From contig JAUWJN010000059.1 in the NCBI GenBank assembly GCA_030607655.1, positions 1-10,215 on the forward strand: DNA of 10,215 bases. The letters are read 5' to 3'. Of this stretch, positions 6,908-10,215 are shown one piece after another. The notes beneath the pieces were generated by a model. That model made no database searches. It saw only the letters and a program-made list of their open reading frames with translations, and was not told where the DNA came from. Source of the DNA: a bacterium (lineage in GTDB: Bacteria; Armatimonadota; Zipacnadia; Zipacnadales; Zipacnadaceae). The stretch's first letter is position 1. The number at the start of each line of letters is the position of its first letter. A program made the translations under genes and the position numbers.

Positions 6908-8158
6908 TCAAGTCTTCCCATTGAAATACGCAATGGTCTTGGTCAGCGCATCCATCTGGTGGCTAGCTCTTTCCATATCGTAGTTGGTCCGGAATTGAAA
7001 CAGATTCGGTTGTATTTTCTCAGTAATCGGGCAAAGGCCCCTTTCATATACCGGTGGCGTTCCTTTATAGAGAGGACAATGGATGGGGCAGCCTCTGCCA
7101 TAGAACCGCTCCTCCCGGAAAACCGGCTCCAAGTACACTGGCACCCACGCACCGTAGATGGGATCGCCGCCGAATTCCACATATTTGTCGCGGAACCCAT
7201 GCCAGGTCAGCTCCTTCTCCTCTGCCTTCAGCAGGACGGTATAGCACCAATAAGTGTGTCCAACATCCGGGGGTACCTTTTGCGCAACGAGCCAATCACA
7301 ACCATCTATGACTTGCGCATACATCTGGGCTACATTCTGGCGCCAACTAACTAACTCTTCCCCTCGTTCCAGTTGGGCCAGCGCCACTGCCGCGGAAAGC
7401 TCCGGCAGCCGATAGTTCCAGCCCAGCATATCGTGTCGCTCAAATTGTGGATCTTGCCGGATTTCTCTAGGAACGACAGTCCTCCCCGCTTGGGCGGTAA
7501 GAGTGGCGTACCCCAGGACAGTAGCCTTGCGCACCAGGCGGGCGTATTCTTCATTGTCGGTGATGACCATCCCCCCCTCACCCCCACCGGTGATATGCTT
7601 TGAGCTCTGGAAACTGAAGCTGGCCATATCACCGATCGTCCCCACAAGCCTCCCTTGGTAGCGACCTAGCAAACACTCGGCATCGTCTTCTATGATCACC
7701 AGATTGTGCTCGCGGGCGATATCCATAATGGCGTCCAAGTCAGGAGCCATACCATAAAGCGCGACGGGAATAATGGCCTTGGTGTAGGGGGTAATGCGCC
7801 GACGGATGTCGGCAGGATCAATATTGAAAGTCTCCCCATCAATATCAGCAAAAATGGGTACGGCATTCTGATGAATTACCACCAGAGCGGTGCTCGCCAT
7901 CGTCAGGGCGGGAACGATGACCTCATCCCCAGGCCCAATCCCCGCCGCCATGAGGCAAGCATGCATTGTCCCGGTCCCCGAATTATTTGAAATCGCATAT
8001 TTGACGCCAAAAGTTTCCGCGAATTTTTCCTCCAGCCGCCGGGTAAACCCAGCACTGCTGCTATTATGCCACCCAAAATCAAGCACTTCACGAACATACT
8101 GATATTCTTTTTCTCGCCTCTTATCAATTCCGCTTACATTCGCCTGCCATTCAGACAT
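6908..8158 (-). CDS. DegT/DnrJ/EryC1/StrS-family PLP-dependent aminotransferase
   Basis: The 416-residue protein is a full-length fold-type I PLP aminotransferase of the DegT family, which converts keto-sugars or keto-cyclitols to amines, usually with Glu or Gln as donor. Visible sites are SGTGTMH at 60-66 (phosphate binding), IIEDDAE at 155-161 with Asp158 facing the PLP nitrogen, and FSFQSSKHITGGGEGG at 181-196 with the Schiff-base Lys187. WNYRLPELSAAVALAQL at 247-263 is the usual dimer region. The FSFQxxK...GEGG signature is closer to the StsC/BtrS/RifK branch (scyllo-inosose aminotransferases, AHBA synthase) than to the ArnB/PglE branch with FSFxxxKxxxxGxGG or FFPTKNLG forms; this subfamily call is an inference. 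AGGGGAA (8170-8164) precedes the ATG. It lies 57 bases after the deacetylase and 67 before the SDR gene, all in one orientation. Confidence 0.92.
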   Translation of the reverse strand: MSEWQANVSGIDKRREKEYQYVREVLDFGWHNSSSAGFTRRLEEKFAETFGVKYAISNNSGTGTMHACLMAAGIGPGDEVIVPALTMASTALVVIHQNAVPIFADIDGETFNIDPADIRRRITPYTKAIIPVALYGMAPDLDAIMDIAREHNLVIIEDDAECLLGRYQGRLVGTIGDMASFSFQSSKHITGGGEGGMVITDNEEYARLVRKATVLGYATLTAQAGRTVVPREIRQDPQFERHDMLGWNYRLPELSAAVALAQLERGEELVSWRQNVAQMYAQVIDGCDWLVAQKVPPDVGHTYWCYTVLLKAEEKELTWHGFRDKYVEFGGDPIYGAWVPVYLEPVFREERFYGRGCPIHCPLYKGTPPVYERGLCPITEKIQPNLFQFRTNYDMERASHQMDALTKTIAYFNGKT

Positions 8159-8215
8159 TGTACTTCCCCTTTTGGGTTGTTACCGCGATTGCCCATATCA
8201 ACTTATAGGGCCGTT

Positions 8216-9046
8216 TTACTCCTCATCAAACAAGGGAAACAGGGCGGGGATATCATCCGGGGCCAGAGGCGCGCCATACTCACAAATCTCAAAGGCTTCG
8301 GCATACTTAATCTGAGCGGCACGCCGCTCACCGTAGAATTCCTGCAAGCGTTTGCGATAGCGATTGGCTGTGTCCAGAAATCGCGGATCCCATTTCTCCC
8401 CCAGCCATTCCCGGCGCACTTGCGGCTCCTGGGGAACTGGCTCTTCAAGTCCCCAGTTATACGGTAGCCATTCATACACCTGGGATTCGTGGCAATCTAA
8501 CATCCTCAGCTTATCGTCTTGGGCGTCGTCTACATCTACTATCACATCGGCACAGAAAGGGTACGGTTTCTGAAAATTGTCGCTCATATAGCAGACGACT
8601 GGATTGTATTGCAAATGAGCGGTAAGCGCTTGCACGTTAGGAACTGTCACTGTAAACGCCGCATCCTGGACGAGCTGCGAGGTATACCGATGGTCAGGAT
8701 GATAGTCATTGGGACGATGAGTGATGACCAGGTCAGGGCCAAATTCGCGGATGATTTCGATCAGTCGCCAGCGGTTTTCCAAAGTGGGCATAAGTTGGCC
8801 ATTGTGGATGTCCAGAATTTGATAGGTGACGCCGGCTATCGCCGCGGCGCGCTGAGCTTCCTCGTATCGGCGTTGAGCCAGCGGCCCGCCACCCATTTGA
8901 TGATGCCCAGTATCTCCATTGGTAGTGGAAACGAACTTGACCTGATGCCCCCGGCGGGAATACTTGATGGCCGTACCACCAAAGTGCACATCACAATCAT
9001 CCGGGTGAGCACCAATACCTAGGATACGCAGGCTGGGTTCCGACAT
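8216..9046 (-). CDS. PIG-L/LmbE-family zinc N-deacetylase
   Basis: PIG-L/LmbE enzymes remove the N-acetyl group from GlcNAc-type moieties (for example GlcNAc-inositol in mycothiol synthesis, GlcNAc-malate in bacillithiol synthesis, 2'-N-acetylparomamine in aminoglycoside pathways). The 276-residue product shows the zinc motif AHPDD at 13-17 (ligands His14 and Asp17, with Asp16 as likely general base) and HRPNDYHPDHR at 110-120, where His119 is the expected third ligand. THH/QMGGGPLAQRR near 46-60 and a helical tail from about 210 are typical of a PIG-L subgroup widespread in environmental bacteria. No signal peptide is visible, so it acts in the cytoplasm. GAGGAGA (9058-9052) lies five bases before the ATG. 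It is the first gene of the minus operon, facing a divergent secreted-protein gene. The substrate is unknown; an N-acetyl amino sugar or cyclitol conjugate made with its operon partners is plausible. Confidence 0.93.
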   Translation of the reverse strand: MSEPSLRILGIGAHPDDCDVHFGGTAIKYSRRGHQVKFVSTTNGDTGHHQMGGGPLAQRRYEEAQRAAAIAGVTYQILDIHNGQLMPTLENRWRLIEIIREFGPDLVITHRPNDYHPDHRYTSQLVQDAAFTVTVPNVQALTAHLQYNPVVCYMSDNFQKPYPFCADVIVDVDDAQDDKLRMLDCHESQVYEWLPYNWGLEEPVPQEPQVRREWLGEKWDPRFLDTANRYRKRLQEFYGERRAAQIKYAEAFEICEYGAPLAPDDIPALFPLFDEE

Positions 9047-9094
9047 ATTTATCTCCTCGGTTCAGTTGGTTAAGTATAAGTTTAGCCAGCCCAA

Positions 9095-9123
9095 AGGTTA
9101 CCGCAGCCCGGAACAATTGTCAA
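9095..9123 (-). promoter_or_regulatory. Candidate sigma-70-type promoter for the deacetylase-aminotransferase-SDR operon
   Basis: On the minus strand a perfect TTGACA (9123-9118) is followed, after 17 bases, by TAACCT (9100-9095), which keeps the first, second and last positions of the -10 consensus. It would give a leader of about 40 bases before the ATG at 9046. A second -10-like TATACT at 9078-9073 lies nearer the gene but has no good -35 partner. The 8-bp palindrome ACAATTGT (9113-9120) overlaps the -35 box. Confidence 0.4.
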
Positions 9124-9128
9124 TCAGC

Positions 9129-9168
9129 GGCCGACGACACCAGAGAACGATAGCTACCGGTCGCGGCC
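9129..9168. promoter_or_regulatory. Imperfect inverted repeat in the divergent control region
   Basis: GGCCGACGAC (9129-9138) pairs with GTCGCGGCC (9160-9168) apart from one bulged A, with 21 bases between. It lies just upstream of the candidate TTGACA box for the minus operon and could be an operator or an RNA hairpin in a plus-strand leader. No run of T follows it. Confidence 0.3.
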
Positions 9169-9297
9169 AAGGGGACAACAGCTACAGAGAAAGTGAAATT
9201 GCCACTGAAGGAGAGGAAGGGAAAACGGCGCGCAGTGGTGAAGTCTATATTGTGATGCGGGACCGGTAGTATACAAGGAGAGGGGAGACGAACAACA

Positions 9298-10215
9298 ATG
9301 GCTAGGTACAGACTAGTTGCTAGTAGGATGGTGATGGTACTGTCGGTACTACTGCTGGCTGCAGTATTCGGGCACGCTGACGGGATACTGCTGCGCTATA
9401 AATTTACCCCGGGGCAGGAAATCACCTACAATGTATGGGCTACCGGCGTAGGCAATATGTCCTTGTCAGGTATGCCGGTCATCGACGAGGAGAAACAGGG
9501 GCCCGGTCAGACGCATATCCGGTTGAATGCTAATGCCCGCCTGAGCTTGATAGTAAGATCAGTTGATGAAGAGGGGAATGGCACTATTGGTTTACGGCTG
9601 GACACACTGCGGCTACAAGCCCAGATGGCAGATAAGGGCTTCCATACGGCCCTAGATTTTCGCCAGGGCGTTGCCCAGTTCCAGGGACAGAGCAAGTCAA
9701 TACCCGCGCCCGGGATGCAGCGAATGCGAGAATTCTTCGAACACCTTAGCATTACTATTTCGCCTCAGGGCCGGCTCCTGGCGATTTCGGGCTTGGACCA
9801 GTTGCCCACCGGTAACGCGCCCTGGGACCGGATGTCTACGTTCGGCAAGATCCAGGACTGGCAAGAGTTGTTGCGGTCAGTACCCCCGGCCTTTCCGGAA
9901 GAACCGGTAGCAATAGGCGAGAGTTGGGAGTTGCAGATACCGCTGCCGTGGTGGGGCGTTACGGCTGAACAGGTCCCGCAATTTGCTCTGCAATGTACCC
10001 TGAAGAGTCTCGGACAAATGGATGGGCACCGGATTGCCAACATAGCGTTTCACGGCAGTATCAATGCCGCTGATCTGGCAGTTGAAGCACCGGGCCAATC
10101 GCAGGAGCGCGCAGAGCGCACACCAACGAGGATTGATTTGGAGGAGATTATCGACGGGAATATCTACTTTGACCTGGACAGTGGCCAAGTACGCACCGAG
10201 CGAGCCAATGTAACC
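9298..10215 (+). CDS. Secreted protein of unknown function, 3' truncated by window
   Basis: The frame is open from the ATG at 9298 to the last base (306 codons, no stop seen), so the gene continues beyond the window. GGGGAG at 9282-9287, inside the purine-rich stretch AAGGAGAGGGGAGA, is the ribosome binding site. The product begins with a signal peptide: R3, R5 and R10, a hydrophobic core VMVLSVLLLAAVF at 12-24, and likely cleavage after GHA at 25-27. The mature part opens with LLRYKFTPGQEITYNV at 31-46, followed by long amphipathic strands, a region rich in Gln and Met (about 100-145), GESWELQIPLPWWG near 206-219, and ALQCTLKSLGQMDG near 229-242. This pattern recalls DUF6263-like extracytoplasmic proteins (open with a polymer-like 'FxxGQ..Y' strand, later 'G.SW' and 'YTLKS'), but I hold that only weakly. 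No catalytic motif is visible. It is transcribed divergently from the amino-sugar-type operon. Confidence 0.75.
   Translation, partial: MARYRLVASRMVMVLSVLLLAAVFGHADGILLRYKFTPGQEITYNVWATGVGNMSLSGMPVIDEEKQGPGQTHIRLNANARLSLIVRSVDEEGNGTIGLRLDTLRLQAQMADKGFHTALDFRQGVAQFQGQSKSIPAPGMQRMREFFEHLSITISPQGRLLAISGLDQLPTGNAPWDRMSTFGKIQDWQELLRSVPPAFPEEPVAIGESWELQIPLPWWGVTAEQVPQFALQCTLKSLGQMDGHRIANIAFHGSINAADLAVEAPGQSQERAERTPTRIDLEEIIDGNIYFDLDSGQVRTERANVT

Larger units (their letters stand above)
9047..9297. promoter_or_regulatory. Divergent intergenic control region
   Basis: These 251 bases separate the minus operon from the plus-strand secreted-protein gene and must carry both promoters. Besides the elements listed separately, CTACCGGTC at 9154-9162 recurs in inverted orientation as GACCGGTAG at 9261-9269. 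On the plus strand TATATT at 9246-9251 is a possible -10 box about 47 bases before the ATG at 9298, but no good -35 accompanies it. A 67-codon open frame at 9066-9269 is charged and Gly-rich, lacks a convincing ribosome binding site, and is not called. Confidence 0.5.

Noticed and set aside
6833..7354. Plus-strand open frame across the end of the aminotransferase gene
   Set aside because: No ribosome binding site and no recognisable domain; the opposite strand has the complete DegT gene with all catalytic motifs.
9199..9227. TTGCCA at 9199-9204 as a -35 box for the plus-strand gene
   Set aside because: At 16-18 bases downstream there is only AAAACG-like sequence with no resemblance to a -10 box.
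9066..9269. Small open frame of 67 codons in the divergent region
   Set aside because: Overlaps the predicted promoters, has no clear ribosome binding site and has a composition like non-coding GC-rich DNA.

Overview
This window is dense bacterial protein-coding DNA with moderately high GC. I see no rRNA, tRNA, CRISPR array, phage gene or transposase. Secreted proteins with clear signal peptides, a lipoprotein whose +2 residue is not Asp, and a FeoB ferrous-iron transporter suggest a free-living, probably Gram-negative-type or didermic bacterium. The mix of large uncharacterised secreted proteins with NagB, PIG-L and DegT enzymes recalls uncultured groups such as Armatimonadota or Planctomycetes relatives, but that placement is a weak inference.

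Layout. (1) Positions 2-1378 (+) hold the C-terminal part of a divergent FeoB, entered at the G4 motif of its GTPase domain. (2) A 224-base gap (1379-1602) carries a strong short palindrome. (3) Positions 1603-6009 (+) form a tightly packed run of five genes that is probably one operon. They encode a secreted protein with two GATase1-like halves, a PHP-family metal-dependent phosphoesterase, a lipoprotein of unknown function (ATGA overlap with the PHP gene), D-aminoacyl-tRNA deacylase (dtd), and a glucosamine-6-phosphate deaminase (NagB family). (4) Positions 9046 down to 6031 (-) form a complete three-gene operon that converges on nagB with only 21 bases between stops. Its order is PIG-L/LmbE deacetylase, DegT-family PLP aminotransferase, SDR dehydrogenase. 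(5) A 251-base divergent control region (9047-9297) contains a TTGACA -35 box facing the minus operon and inverted-repeat elements. (6) From 9298 (+) to the window end runs a secreted protein of unknown function, cut off by the window edge.

How the genes may work together. The minus operon has the three chemistries needed to make or remodel an amino sugar or aminocyclitol: oxidation of an OH to a ketone (SDR), transamination (DegT), and N-deacetylation (PIG-L). The aminotransferase active-site signature resembles the StsC/BtrS/RifK branch, which acts on cyclic ketones, more than the common ArnB/PglE sugar branch. Both ends of the operon lie in the window, so the cassette carries no glycosyltransferase, nucleotidyltransferase or transporter of its own. 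The convergent NagB homolog also acts on amino sugars and may feed or drain the same pool. This cassette is the best candidate here for an undescribed pathway. The five-gene plus operon looks like a housekeeping-plus-envelope mix, and no single pathway ties its members together.
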